A DNA stretch of 64,000 nt, taken from TH-plancto1 sp043777375 (GTDB lineage: Bacteria; Planctomycetota; Planctomycetia; Planctomycetales; Planctomycetaceae). This document shows positions 1 to 8,758 of this stretch, in pieces. The notes under the pieces are model-generated. The model was given only the letters and a program-made list of their open reading frames with translations, made no database searches and was not told where the DNA came from. The translations under genes were made by a program, and so were the position numbers. The first letter of the stretch is position 1. The number at the start of each line of letters is the position of its first letter. The stretch lies in the NCBI GenBank assembly GCA_043777375.1, contig JAYWHX010000041.1:1-64000 (forward strand), read 5' to 3'.

Positions 1-1
1 C

Positions 2-67
2 CTGACCACCGCCCTCGAAGCCCAAAACCACCACACACCAAGCCCCTCACTGCTGCCCGCCAAGTGA
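2..67 (+). CDS. Possible 3' end of a gene cut by the window edge
   Basis: An open frame enters from the left edge and ends with a TGA at 65-67, giving 21 residues rich in Pro, His and Leu. There is too little to identify a family, and another frame is open for even longer here, so this may be chance. It is listed only because the window starts mid-sequence. Confidence 0.2.
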   Translation: MTTALEAQNHHTPSPSLLPAK

Positions 68-525
68 CCCGTCACACGGTCGGGGTGTGAATGGTTACGT
101 GCCCCACAGTGAACGACTTCACGATGATGATGTTCACGGCAAATGCCTCGCCCTTCTCGAAGACGATAATTCGGCACCAAGTCGAGGCCCAAGTGTTAAG
201 CGAGCAGTCCAGCCGAACGTCCTGAGCTTGTGGCCATTCCAATTTGCGATGCATGCGATTACTTGATACAACAGACAGAATGATCTCATGTAGCCATGAA
301 GTGCTGCATACCATAACAATAGGAATTCAAAGTAGTTGTCTTTCGAAGAGTGTATTGCAAGATCGCTTACGGCATCACCGTTAAATGCTTATCAGGCGAT
401 TCACGAATGCGGCCCAGGGAAGCGACCGGAGTTCTGCTTTCGTGAGACTTGACAAGCCTAAAGGTGGCAACCAAGCTATACGGACTCATCACGAGTTGTG
501 ATCTCTCCGGCTAGAGGAACATAAG
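68..525. other. Gene-free stretch before the CxxC/caspase locus
   Basis: I see no convincing gene here. A minus-strand frame at 72-314 is open, but it has no recognisable family and no clear ribosome binding site. A consensus TTGACA hexamer lies at 449-454, upstream of the small gene at 526. Confidence 0.4.
449..482 (+). promoter_or_regulatory. Possible promoter for the 526-2330 genes
   Basis: A perfect TTGACA at 449-454 is followed by AGCTATACG at 474-482. The best -10-like match gives a spacer of about 19-22 bp, which is longer than ideal, so the call is weak. The position, about 45-75 bp before the start codon at 526, is sensible. Confidence 0.25.
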
Positions 526-699
526 ATGACCGCTGAACGAAAAAGCTGTATTAGCTGCGGAAAGACTCATCACCCGCACGCTGGACAGATGCTGCCTCAG
601 GCGGAATTGGGGCGAGATTTGTTTGCTGATGATGATGAAGATTACCTCCCGACACTAGGCCGGTTCTTCACGACAGCCAATGATGCCTACTACACATGA
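526..699 (+). CDS. Small CxxC/His-rich hypothetical protein (57 aa)
   Basis: A 57-residue acidic protein. Near its N-terminus it has the cluster CISCGKTHHPHAG (residues 9-21), with two cysteines in CxxC spacing and three nearby histidines that could bind zinc. The start is supported by AGAGGA at 514-519, seven bases before the ATG. It sits 67 bp upstream of the caspase-like gene on the same strand, so the two may be co-transcribed. I do not recognise the family. A second Cys pair is missing, so any zinc site would be a Cys2His2-like half-knuckle. Function is unknown. Confidence 0.55.
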   Translation: MTAERKSCISCGKTHHPHAGQMLPQAELGRDLFADDDEDYLPTLGRFFTTANDAYYT

Positions 700-766
700 G
701 GACGCTACACCTTGAGAGAATCACCCATGAAAAGACCCCCATCAAAACGAGAGCGATAGCGAGATT

Positions 767-1576
767 ATGAACCTTGCAACAGATTGCTGTGACAGTTTGA
801 AGGCACTTCCTCCACCGAGTGCCGCTACGAGAGCCAATGCTTTCGCCATCATCTTCTGTGGCCATTTTGATTCGGCGGACATGTCATTCTACAATGACAC
901 CGTACATGTTTACAAGACCCTCTCAGGTTACATTGGTGTGCCCGTTGAGAACATTAACGTTTTACATTCAACAGGATTTCCAGCGTCAGCTGTTCACACG
1001 CCAACATTCAAGTTGAAAGCAGCAACAAAAGCAAATCTGAAAGAAGCCCTAAGCAGTCCTCGACTGCTGAGCACATGCCAAGAACTCTGGCTATTCCTGT
1101 CTGGCCATTCAGGAATTGAAGGAGCTATCAAGTGTGTTGTAAACACCAAGGCAAAGAAAAATGAACTGAAACTTCTTCAGTTCCAGACTTGCATACACAA
1201 TGACGACGATCTGTCGACGAAAACACTCAATCTTAGAGGGCTCTCCCCATATCAACTGACACCCTCTAATCTGAAGAGCTACATTCCAACCGTAGATCGT
1301 ATTCATTTGTCAATCCACTCCTGTCAATCTGGGAGGTTTGAAACAGTGTATGACGATATATCGGCAACATCGTTTGTGTCCGCAACGGGTTTGACGGAAA
1401 CACGGGATGAATGTGTTAACAAACAGAATTGGATGACTTCATTGCTTTGGTCACAGACGCTCGCCGAACGCTTAGCAAGTAATGACTCGGATTACGACAG
1501 TCTTTTGAAGGCTCACGCGAAACTTGTGAGCTGTGATCGTGGAAAGTCTCCCCAATTCAAGTTCCGGCAATCTTAG
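767..1576 (+). CDS. Caspase-like (clan CD, C13/C14-type) cysteine peptidase homologue
   Basis: 269 aa. The order of motifs fits the clan CD fold. There is a first strand at about residues 25-33 (AFAIIFCGH), then a YNDTVHVYKTLSGYIGVPVENI segment like that of legumain/C13 and bacterial caspase-like proteins. A hydrophobic strand ends in SGHSG with the candidate catalytic His114, and a further strand ends in IHSCQSGRF with the candidate catalytic Cys186. Next comes VSATGLTE, the expected small-residue segment. There is no signal peptide, so it is probably cytoplasmic. The frame opens only at 731, leaving little choice of start. The gene lies between a small CxxC protein and a secreted protein in an AT-richer block. 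Substrate and partner are unknown. The family assignment is from motif recognition only. Confidence 0.6.
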   Translation: MNLATDCCDSLKALPPPSAATRANAFAIIFCGHFDSADMSFYNDTVHVYKTLSGYIGVPVENINVLHSTGFPASAVHTPTFKLKAATKANLKEALSSPRLLSTCQELWLFLSGHSGIEGAIKCVVNTKAKKNELKLLQFQTCIHNDDDLSTKTLNLRGLSPYQLTPSNLKSYIPTVDRIHLSIHSCQSGRFETVYDDISATSFVSATGLTETRDECVNKQNWMTSLLWSQTLAERLASNDSDYDSLLKAHAKLVSCDRGKSPQFKFRQS

Positions 1577-1631
1577 TGACTCGGCCATCCGAGAATGCCA
1601 CTCTTCCTCACGGTCGAACAGAGGCTACATC

Positions 1632-2330
1632 ATGAATCGAAAACTGATTGGTTGGGTGATGCTTGCAATCACTTTGGTCGCAACGCCCCAGAGTTTCGGG
1701 GGGGGCTCCATTTGCCCACTCGCGTATGTCGGAAACTTTGGCGGGCGCGTGTATTACTACTGCAAGACTGGGTACGCAGGAAATGCCTGCGCTGGTGACT
1801 ATGCCAGCGGATCTGATGTTATTCCGCATCAGACGTCCTGCTCGGGTAATATGTGCAACGATGCCATCGGAGGAGGAGGAGAAGCAGACACATCCGATTT
1901 CCATTATCGTACAGTCAACTTTACTGGAATCGACTTGAATGCACCAATGATCGAATCTGGTGTTGTCATCCATACCGATTTCGTATGCAAAGTTGCAATT
2001 GAGAATGATGAGCGATTAGTTCGAGTGTTTGTGGTCACTCGTAACGGAGTCTTGTCTGGACCCATTTTTGGAACCACGACATCTTACCTTGTGCCCATGA
2101 CTATCTCGCAGCAAGTCGACCCAAGAGTGAATCCTCAACCGAGACCCGTGAGTGAAGAAGTCTTCTCTGCGACGAAGGCTTCCTATGACCCCAACGTGTG
2201 GATTATCCAAATTCCAATTACAGCAGTCTATGAAAACTGGAACCCCGGCTCAGCGTCAATCTACAAAAAGTGGTTCACGAATGATGAGCCAGGTAAGATG
2301 TATAGCGTGAGTTCCGTCATGGTGAATTAG
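1632..2330 (+). CDS. Secreted hypothetical protein
   Basis: 232 aa from the ATG at 1632. That start is chosen because it places a classical signal peptide (MNRK, then hydrophobic GWVMLAITLVA) at the N-terminus. The frame itself opens further upstream and would overlap the caspase gene. The mature part is about 210 residues with several cysteines near its N-terminus (CPLAYVG, YYCKTGYAGNAC, TSCSGNMCND), suggesting disulfides in an extracytoplasmic protein, followed by beta-rich sequence. I recognise no family. Its 3' end overlaps that of the convergent kinase gene by 14 bp. Codon use is AT-richer than in most of the window. Confidence 0.6.
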   Translation: MNRKLIGWVMLAITLVATPQSFGGGSICPLAYVGNFGGRVYYYCKTGYAGNACAGDYASGSDVIPHQTSCSGNMCNDAIGGGGEADTSDFHYRTVNFTGIDLNAPMIESGVVIHTDFVCKVAIENDERLVRVFVVTRNGVLSGPIFGTTTSYLVPMTISQQVDPRVNPQPRPVSEEVFSATKASYDPNVWIIQIPITAVYENWNPGSASIYKKWFTNDEPGKMYSVSSVMVN

Positions 2331-4524
2331 TTCGGAGAGTGAGGAATCTTGGAGCAACGGAACGGACGAGGCGGAAGCCAATTCTTTGATGAGGCACTGT
2401 GACCATCTGTCCGAAACGAAGTTGAGGTCCGTCGAGTGCCTCCGTTGCATCCAACATTTCCGAAAAGACTCCCGATGGCGGTGCACCTCGAACTGCCCTG
2501 AATAGATTTGGTGCGAATGGAGAGGGATAATTTGGTTCGGTCGGAAGTGAGATATTCCATGATTGAGTCCATTCCGCTACCCCAGAATAGAGGCCTCGGA
2601 TTCCTGGAGGCGTGGTTGTCACGTCATTTGGCAGTGCTGAGATTGGCCATGCATCGAGCTGCCTAACCACGTCTCCCCAAGGATATTTGCTCCGGCCTCC
2701 ATTTGTAGCCGCATGTAAATACTCGGTCTCGGTCATCAATCTCATCCCGGCGATTTCCGCGAGAGTGGTTGCCAAGTTGTAGTCGATGAGGTTAACCGGA
2801 GAGCTGACATCCTGTGAACCAGGATTGATCAGCGAGAGTAGACTCTCGCAATCCTCTAAATCACTGTACCATTCGTCCAGAACCTCGCGAGGTAACTTAC
2901 ATCTTTCCTGTATGAATAAAATTGCGTCCTGTTTAGTTGTTTCTCTGGCTTGAATCCAAAATGGTGCCACATGAACCTCTGCGGATTTCATTCTCGGTTG
3001 AACTTTCGGATTAATGCCACCCGTTGATTTTTGGCTTGCTGCTGGAAGCAATTTTATGGAACCTCCTGGGCACTTGATCATCTCTATGGCTAAGTCGGGC
3101 GAATTTGGTATAATGATGGTTGGGAGAGTCAGACTATTTCCCGATGACCATTTCCACTGAAAATGCATAAAGTTCGATGATAGCTCGGTTTCTTCAAAAA
3201 CGGGCACTCGTCGGAGAACCTCATGGAATCCGTGCCCGGTGACTTCCACCTCAATGAGATAGTCCCCCGGACTCAGTGGCATGGTGGTTGGAGAGAGCGA
3301 CTTTGACTCGATCTTCTTTTCCGGCATCGGCTCACCAGTAGTCGGATCAAGCGGCACGCACACCACCCTCGCCCCCTCCGGGTACGTCTTAATCAACACA
3401 TTATGAATCGCCGGTTGGTCCTGCTTCCATTTCTGGTAGCTGTGGGTGCCGACGACTCCCAACAGCATCACGAGGGCCAGACATGAGGCGGCGAGCCAAG
3501 CGAGTTTGCGATTGCGTTTGGCCCAGCGGCCTAGGCGGGTAGTCAGTGGGGTCGGGCGGGCGTGGATCGACTCTCCGGCGAGGTAGCGGCGGAGTTCGTC
3601 GGCGACTTCCTGGGCGGTTTGGTAGCGCTGGGCGGGGTCTTTCTCCAGGCATTTAATGCAGATCGTCTGCATATCGACGGGTACATTCGGATTGACTCGC
3701 CGCAGCGGACTCGGATCCTGGGTCAGGATCTGATGAATCAGCATCTGGGATCCCCCCTTGAAGGGACGCTGCCCAGTCAACAGCTCAAACAGCATGATCC
3801 CCAGCGAGTAGACGTCGCTGCGGGCGTCGGCGTTGTGCCCATCGCCGCGGGCCTGTTCCGGCGGCATGTAGGCCGGGGTGCCGAAGATGCGACCCTCAAT
3901 GGTCATTGTGATCTCGCCCGCCTGCCGTTTCGCGAGGCCAAAGTCGGTCAGGAAAATCTGATTCTTGTTGTCGACCATGACGTTGGCCGGCTTTAGGTCG
4001 CGGTGAATGACCCCTTTCGAGTGTGCATGCTCCAGCGCCTCGGCCAGTGTCAGGCACAGCTGGGCGGTCTCTTGAAAAGACGGCTTCCACCCCATCGCCA
4101 GGCGATCGGCGAGGTTCACGCCTTGAATCAGGTCGCTGACGATGTAGAGACTTCGGCCGTCTTCGCCGACCTCAAGGACACCGACAATATTCGGGTGGTG
4201 CAATTGGGCTGCCGCGCGGGCTTCACGCAGAAATCGTTCGATGTCGGTATCGTCCAGCGCCTCTTTTCGAGGGAGCTTGATGGCGACCTGGCGATCGAGT
4301 TTGGGGTCACGGGCACTCCAGACTTCCCCGAATTGCCCCTGGCCGAGACGGTTCAGCAACTCGAAACGTCCGACAGTCACGCTGGAAGCTGTGCGGAACG
4401 TGGCAGTTTCGGTGTCCCAGGTCTTCCACTCACTGCCGCAGGAGGGGCATGTGACCGGGGTTTCCAGTTCGTGATCGTTGACGACTTCAATGAATTGATG
4501 GCAGTGTGGACAATTTAAGTGCAT
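2317..4524 (-). CDS. Membrane Ser/Thr protein kinase with PEGA-like and FGE/SUMF1-like domains
   Basis: 735 aa from the ATG at 4524, which has AGGGG six bases upstream; an upstream in-frame GTG at 4548 is less likely. Domains in order: a zinc ribbon (Cys5, 8, 26, 29); a PknB-type kinase with the glycine loop GQGQFG at 61-66, catalytic Lys83, HRDLKPAN with Asp176, DFG at 194-196 and the APE-like MPPEQ; a single membrane segment at about 341-359; a PEGA-like segment at about 371-440; and a C-terminal formylglycine-generating-enzyme-like domain with YPWGD, GVAEWT, VRGA and GFRLVRS. The kinase would face the cytoplasm and the C-terminal part the periplasm. In this domain type the FGE fold is often a ligand-binding variant; I see no evidence that it is catalytic. 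Base composition changes sharply inside the gene: the part below about 3300 is AT-rich. Confidence 0.9.
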   Translation of the reverse strand: MHLNCPHCHQFIEVVNDHELETPVTCPSCGSEWKTWDTETATFRTASSVTVGRFELLNRLGQGQFGEVWSARDPKLDRQVAIKLPRKEALDDTDIERFLREARAAAQLHHPNIVGVLEVGEDGRSLYIVSDLIQGVNLADRLAMGWKPSFQETAQLCLTLAEALEHAHSKGVIHRDLKPANVMVDNKNQIFLTDFGLAKRQAGEITMTIEGRIFGTPAYMPPEQARGDGHNADARSDVYSLGIMLFELLTGQRPFKGGSQMLIHQILTQDPSPLRRVNPNVPVDMQTICIKCLEKDPAQRYQTAQEVADELRRYLAGESIHARPTPLTTRLGRWAKRNRKLAWLAASCLALVMLLGVVGTHSYQKWKQDQPAIHNVLIKTYPEGARVVCVPLDPTTGEPMPEKKIESKSLSPTTMPLSPGDYLIEVEVTGHGFHEVLRRVPVFEETELSSNFMHFQWKWSSGNSLTLPTIIIPNSPDLAIEMIKCPGGSIKLLPAASQKSTGGINPKVQPRMKSAEVHVAPFWIQARETTKQDAILFIQERCKLPREVLDEWYSDLEDCESLLSLINPGSQDVSSPVNLIDYNLATTLAEIAGMRLMTETEYLHAATNGGRSKYPWGDVVRQLDAWPISALPNDVTTTPPGIRGLYSGVAEWTQSWNISLPTEPNYPSPFAPNLFRAVRGAPPSGVFSEMLDATEALDGPQLRFGQMVTVPHQRIGFRLVRSVAPRFLTLRTNSP

Positions 4525-4884
4525 CATCGGCCCCTTGAGACTGGTCACTGTCTGCTGTCAGCTTAACGAATTGGCGACAGCGTCGCCTATCCATTCTCTC
4601 CAGAAGCGAAATGATTTTAGTGCCATCGAGCGGCGTGCAAAAACAAGAGCCAGTTGCTGGTCGAAACGGCTCTGTTGCCTGAGAATTTGGCAGTCGGCCC
4701 CTGGCTGGGGCGCCGGGTGAGACGATTTGCCCTAAAAAAGACGGACGGGCTCCGTTGATGTGACACGTTGTCCTCGACGGATCAAATCACCTCTGTAGAA
4801 TCTGGGGCGTCAGAGACTTGAAGTGAGAGCCAGCGCCGCACCGCAGTTGGCCTCGGGCGGAATGCCACATCCGAAAGCTGTTCG
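4525..4884. other. Divergent intergenic region
   Basis: This 360-bp space separates the divergent kinase and PEPCK genes and should hold both promoters. I could not find a well-spaced -35/-10 pair. A TAGAAT at about 4795 could serve the PEPCK gene. No repeat or RNA gene is apparent. Confidence 0.4.
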
Positions 4885-7800
4885 ATGAACCTGGAGAAGT
4901 CCCTCGGTTTCCGTGACCATGCCAATTGTCTGGATGCCGAGGCGTGGAAGAGCCTGAGACGGTACGCCAACCTGCTGCTCGCCAGTCAGGGATTGCCCAC
5001 AGCCCCGCTGAATGACCCCGAAGCAGAGCGGCTATTCGAAGTGGCTGGGTCGCTGGTCGAACGCACCGCTGAAAAGAGTCGGCAGCTGGGCCAGTATCGC
5101 AGCCCGGTGGATCAGCGGATCGAGGCGTATTTGCGTGAGCACTTTGCCGAGCTGCCAGAGGGGGCGCAGGCCCGTCTGCCGATCCACTCGTTGGAACTTG
5201 ATCGGTATGGAGTGGGCCGCGTGTTGTCAGTCCCGGCAGATGGCAGCAAGTACGAGAGCGAACTTTTGACCTCCTACCGAGTACGGAATGGGGTGCTGCA
5301 CAACCCCCGCTCGGATCGTCGAACCACGCAGGGGACGTTCCATGTTTGCAAGGGAGGTTTGTCGATACCGGGGGACAAGCTGGCTGTTCCTCGACAGACC
5401 TATCTGGCACTCCTCAAAGCCGCTGTCAGTCCGCCGGACGAACTGTTGAAGCTCCCATTCACGGACAAGCAAGCGGAACAGACGAAGACATGGGTGTCGT
5501 TGTTGCTTCGCCCGATCGTCTCGCCCGCAGTGTCTGGCTACAGCCCCGAGCGGACGATGGAGGTGCGGTTCTTCGCTCCCGGCAGCCTGGTGAGTAACCT
5601 TGACTTTGTGGAGTCGATCTTCGGGAATGCGGGCGACCCGAGTCTGGCACACAACGATGCGGGACTCGATGTCGAGCATTGGACCGGCCACACCGGCTGC
5701 GTGATCCTGGCTCCGCATTTGGTCCTGCTGAGCAAGAAGTCGCTGGGGCTGCCGCACCGCAGTCTGGCGAGGCCCACCGAGCTTCGAGACGGGATGTTCT
5801 GGGACAGCGAGGACGAACTCTACAACGGCGGCAACGCCTTCAAGGTGACGTGCCGTACCGAGGAAGGGGTGATCGTCACGATCATCGCCGACAACTACTA
5901 CGGGTACTGCAAAAAAGAGGTCAAGACGCAGATCAGCTATGCCGCGAATCTGTTAGGGAACGTGGAAGAGGAGCATGCGGGCGGGGCACTGGTCTTCGCG
6001 AGCTTCAGCCTGGGCGAGCAGTTCCAGTTCAACAGCAAACGGTACAACGGACGAACCCTCGCGGATGTGTTTCGCGATTACCCCGACACCATCGAAGTCC
6101 ACGAGCATGGGTACGGGATCGACCGCCAATTCCCCGAGGTGATCTACATCTCGGAAGAAGCCAAGGCTGACTTGCGACTCCAGACGATCACGTGGCCGCA
6201 AAACGGTGCGATGCGATCGATCCCACTCCTGCCGGGGCAAACGTACCTCGCCCCCAGCGGGTACAAGCTGCGGATGGAGAAGCACCCGCAGGCTCCGTCG
6301 TGGCGGCTGATCGGCACGGCGGGCGAAGGAGTCTTCATTCATAAGCCGTGTACGGTCTCGGGCGGTGGGAAGAGCGAGATTAGCAAGCAAATCGGCGACT
6401 ACATGCAGTACGGGCCGATCTATGCGATGAACTTTGAGAGCGATTCGCGGTTGGTCGATGGTGTCTTTCACAAGGACTACGGCACCCGCTGGAAGTCGGC
6501 CCAAACCCGGCAGGCCAAATACAAGGATCGCCCGAGTCGACCACTGCTCTCCTCCGAACGCTCACTCGGCAGCGTCATTAAGTTGCTGACTCCTTCGGAA
6601 GAGTACACAGAGGACTACAACTTCTGGCTCTCCAAAATCCCCAATCACCTGCACGCGCTGGTCTTCGCCATCAAGCGGTTCTACCAGCCCGACTGGGGCG
6701 AGGACTGGCGCAAGCACTTCCGCGTCGATGTCGTCAATGGGATGCCGGGGCACGAGCTGAAGCTGCACGACCGACGCATTGTCGGTTCGTACCTGCGGGT
6801 TGGACTATTTGGGGAGCACGGTTGGCGAACGTTCAAGCTGCGGCAGGACTTTGCAGCTGCGGCCAAGGTGCAGACGGAAGATGACATCACCGCGTCGATT
6901 GTTGTTCCGGGAGTGCGGCTGACGGGATTGAACGACAAGTACCATGCACCGAGCTTCAAGTTCATTGCCAACTGCGAGTCGCGTCTGTTCCAGCGACCGG
7001 ATGATGCGGTCCATCGGGGATTGGACAAGCAGGCGGAAGCCGACCTCGCCCGTTGCGATGTGAACTTCGTTTCGAACTACGAACCGATGTCGCGGTCGAC
7101 CGTTCAGGAGATGCTCTCGAAGGTCGTCGACTTTGACGCCTTCACCCCACCGATGCAGGAGTTATTGCAGTCGATGGGACACGGAGCTTCGCTGGGTGAA
7201 GGGGAGTACATCGTCTGCTCGGACAATCCTCGCCGCATCAATGGCGTGCCCTCGAAGAACCCGCGCTATCTGCAAGATCGACCCGATCTGGTCCGGCCGC
7301 TCGATAAGTATATTGCCGAGATGGGCGTGCGGCTCTATCGCAAGATTCCCGCCAACAAACCGGTCCCACTTCCCGTCAACGCGGTCATCAGCGGTCGTCG
7401 CAATAACCCGCCGGACCCCGCCAAGAACATCCGCAGCCTCGCCGTGTATGGTCCGATCCATTACCAGGAGCTGCCCGAGCTGTTCATGGACTACATCTGT
7501 TCGCTGACGGGGAAGAGTCCCTCGACGACCGCAGCGGGCAGCGAAGGGGCGCTCACCAAGGCTCCGTTCAACTCGCTGCGGACGACGGCCGATCTCAACT
7601 CGGCACTGGTGTCGATGATCCTGACCAACCTGTCGGGATTCTCCTCCGCAGCTGGGCATGTCGGGCCGAATTCGCGGTTTGATCATGACATCAGTTTGCT
7701 GGTGCCCGAGGTCTGGTGCCGGATGTCGGAGGACGAGCGCGAGCCGCAATACCTGATCGATCACAAGTACATCGAGAAGGTCGCCGACACCGAGATTGGG

Positions 7801-8358
7801 AACGAGAAAATCCCCTCGCGGCGACTGGGCTACCGGATCACCGAACGATTCGTGAAGCATTTCTTCGCCCGCATCTTCGACAACCCGGACAAGGTCTTCG
7901 ACGCCCACATTCTACAACCGGAGAAGCAAGACCCTGTGTCGTTTGCAGACGGCGTCAAGTACATTATGGAAGCCTACCAGCGTGTCGCCCTGCAATACTT
8001 CAACGACGGCTCGATCGAAGACGCCTGCCCACCGCTGCGAGCTTTGCTATCGATCATGGCCCACGGGCAGTACGAGGGAATGGACGAAACCGACCCGCAA
8101 ATCCGGTCGATGTTCACTCTCGAATCACTCCTCCACAGCGAGTGGTATCTCGAGCGTCTGCAACGAAAACAGCTGCGGGATATGGAACTGTGTGCCAAGT
8201 TGCTAGCGTCGGTGGAGCAGGCACTGGCTCATCCGGAGAGATTCGAGACCGCGTTCCGTAATAGTTTGGAGACTCGCCGTGAGCTGGCTCAACGGGAATT
8301 GGCCCATGTCAGTCGTGCGGAGTACCTGGAGGAACTGGTGGGCACGCTCGGGGCGTAG
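4885..8358 (+). CDS. PPi-dependent phosphoenolpyruvate carboxykinase
   Basis: 1157 aa, matching the unusual length of the PPi-type PEPCK known from Propionibacterium and Entamoeba (about 1100-1150 aa), which interconverts oxaloacetate plus PPi with PEP, CO2 and Pi. It is unrelated in size to the ATP/GTP enzymes of about 550-620 aa. Stretches I recognise from that family include VLHNPRSDRRTTQGTFH, FGNAGDP, WTGHTGCVILAPH, DNYYGYCKKEVKTQISY and, at residues 492-498, the loop SGGGKSE. The protein is soluble with no signal peptide. No strong Shine-Dalgarno precedes the ATG, but no better in-frame start is evident. It stands alone, flanked by non-coding stretches. It probably works in anaplerosis or gluconeogenesis using PPi released by biosynthesis. 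Confidence 0.85.
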   Translation: MNLEKSLGFRDHANCLDAEAWKSLRRYANLLLASQGLPTAPLNDPEAERLFEVAGSLVERTAEKSRQLGQYRSPVDQRIEAYLREHFAELPEGAQARLPIHSLELDRYGVGRVLSVPADGSKYESELLTSYRVRNGVLHNPRSDRRTTQGTFHVCKGGLSIPGDKLAVPRQTYLALLKAAVSPPDELLKLPFTDKQAEQTKTWVSLLLRPIVSPAVSGYSPERTMEVRFFAPGSLVSNLDFVESIFGNAGDPSLAHNDAGLDVEHWTGHTGCVILAPHLVLLSKKSLGLPHRSLARPTELRDGMFWDSEDELYNGGNAFKVTCRTEEGVIVTIIADNYYGYCKKEVKTQISYAANLLGNVEEEHAGGALVFASFSLGEQFQFNSKRYNGRTLADVFRDYPDTIEVHEHGYGIDRQFPEVIYISEEAKADLRLQTITWPQNGAMRSIPLLPGQTYLAPSGYKLRMEKHPQAPSWRLIGTAGEGVFIHKPCTVSGGGKSEISKQIGDYMQYGPIYAMNFESDSRLVDGVFHKDYGTRWKSAQTRQAKYKDRPSRPLLSSERSLGSVIKLLTPSEEYTEDYNFWLSKIPNHLHALVFAIKRFYQPDWGEDWRKHFRVDVVNGMPGHELKLHDRRIVGSYLRVGLFGEHGWRTFKLRQDFAAAAKVQTEDDITASIVVPGVRLTGLNDKYHAPSFKFIANCESRLFQRPDDAVHRGLDKQAEADLARCDVNFVSNYEPMSRSTVQEMLSKVVDFDAFTPPMQELLQSMGHGASLGEGEYIVCSDNPRRINGVPSKNPRYLQDRPDLVRPLDKYIAEMGVRLYRKIPANKPVPLPVNAVISGRRNNPPDPAKNIRSLAVYGPIHYQELPELFMDYICSLTGKSPSTTAAGSEGALTKAPFNSLRTTADLNSALVSMILTNLSGFSSAAGHVGPNSRFDHDISLLVPEVWCRMSEDEREPQYLIDHKYIEKVADTEIGNEKIPSRRLGYRITERFVKHFFARIFDNPDKVFDAHILQPEKQDPVSFADGVKYIMEAYQRVALQYFNDGSIEDACPPLRALLSIMAHGQYEGMDETDPQIRSMFTLESLLHSEWYLERLQRKQLRDMELCAKLLASVEQALAHPERFETAFRNSLETRRELAQRELAHVSRAEYLEELVGTLGA

Positions 8359-8758
8359 TGCTGCGAGACGCTCTCTGCGGGTTCGCCGAGATGCAAAATG
8401 CATTATCGAAGAAGTTTTCCACAGATTCCACAGATTTCGGGAGGAGACCGATGTGCCTCCTGCCGGGACATTCACGGTCCCGACCTCTTCTGAATCTGCG
8501 AAATCTGTGGACCACTCACTGCCTTCTCAGCCTGAGAGTCTTCGCCGCATCTTGGCGGGTGATGGAAATCAAGCTGCGTGATGACTGGGCATTTGGCGGA
8601 ATGCAAAGTGCGTCTCACACTCGCCATTCGAGCGGTTTCGAGTCTCGTCTTGCCACTCCCCCTGTGCCACACGCTGGCTCGTGGCCACTTCAATCTCCGA
8701 GGTCAAAACCGAGAGCCTCATCGGCAAGTCCGCAACCTGCGATGCAGATGCTTCGCAA
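8359..8758. other. Non-coding stretch with an inverted repeat
   Basis: There is no supportable gene between PEPCK and the lipoprotein. At 8416-8512 lie two outward-facing copies of the words ccacagat/atctgtgg (TTCCACAGATTCCACAGATTT and its near-complement AAATCTGTGGA), about 70 bp apart. They form a long imperfect inverted repeat of the dispersed type seen elsewhere in this window. Confidence 0.5.
8416..8512. repeat. Imperfect inverted repeat built on CACAGAT/ATCTGTG
   Basis: The left arm contains CACAGATTCCACAGATTT and the right arm GAATCTGCGAAATCTGTGG, which is its near reverse complement. The arms flank about 60 bp of unique sequence. The element lies 3' of the PEPCK gene and could fold in the transcript. 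It looks like one of the dispersed repeats of this genome, but only one copy is in the window. Confidence 0.5.

Noticed and set aside
72..314. An 80-codon minus-strand frame near the left edge
   Set aside because: It has no ribosome binding site or family features, and its translation does not look like a protein with a defined fold.
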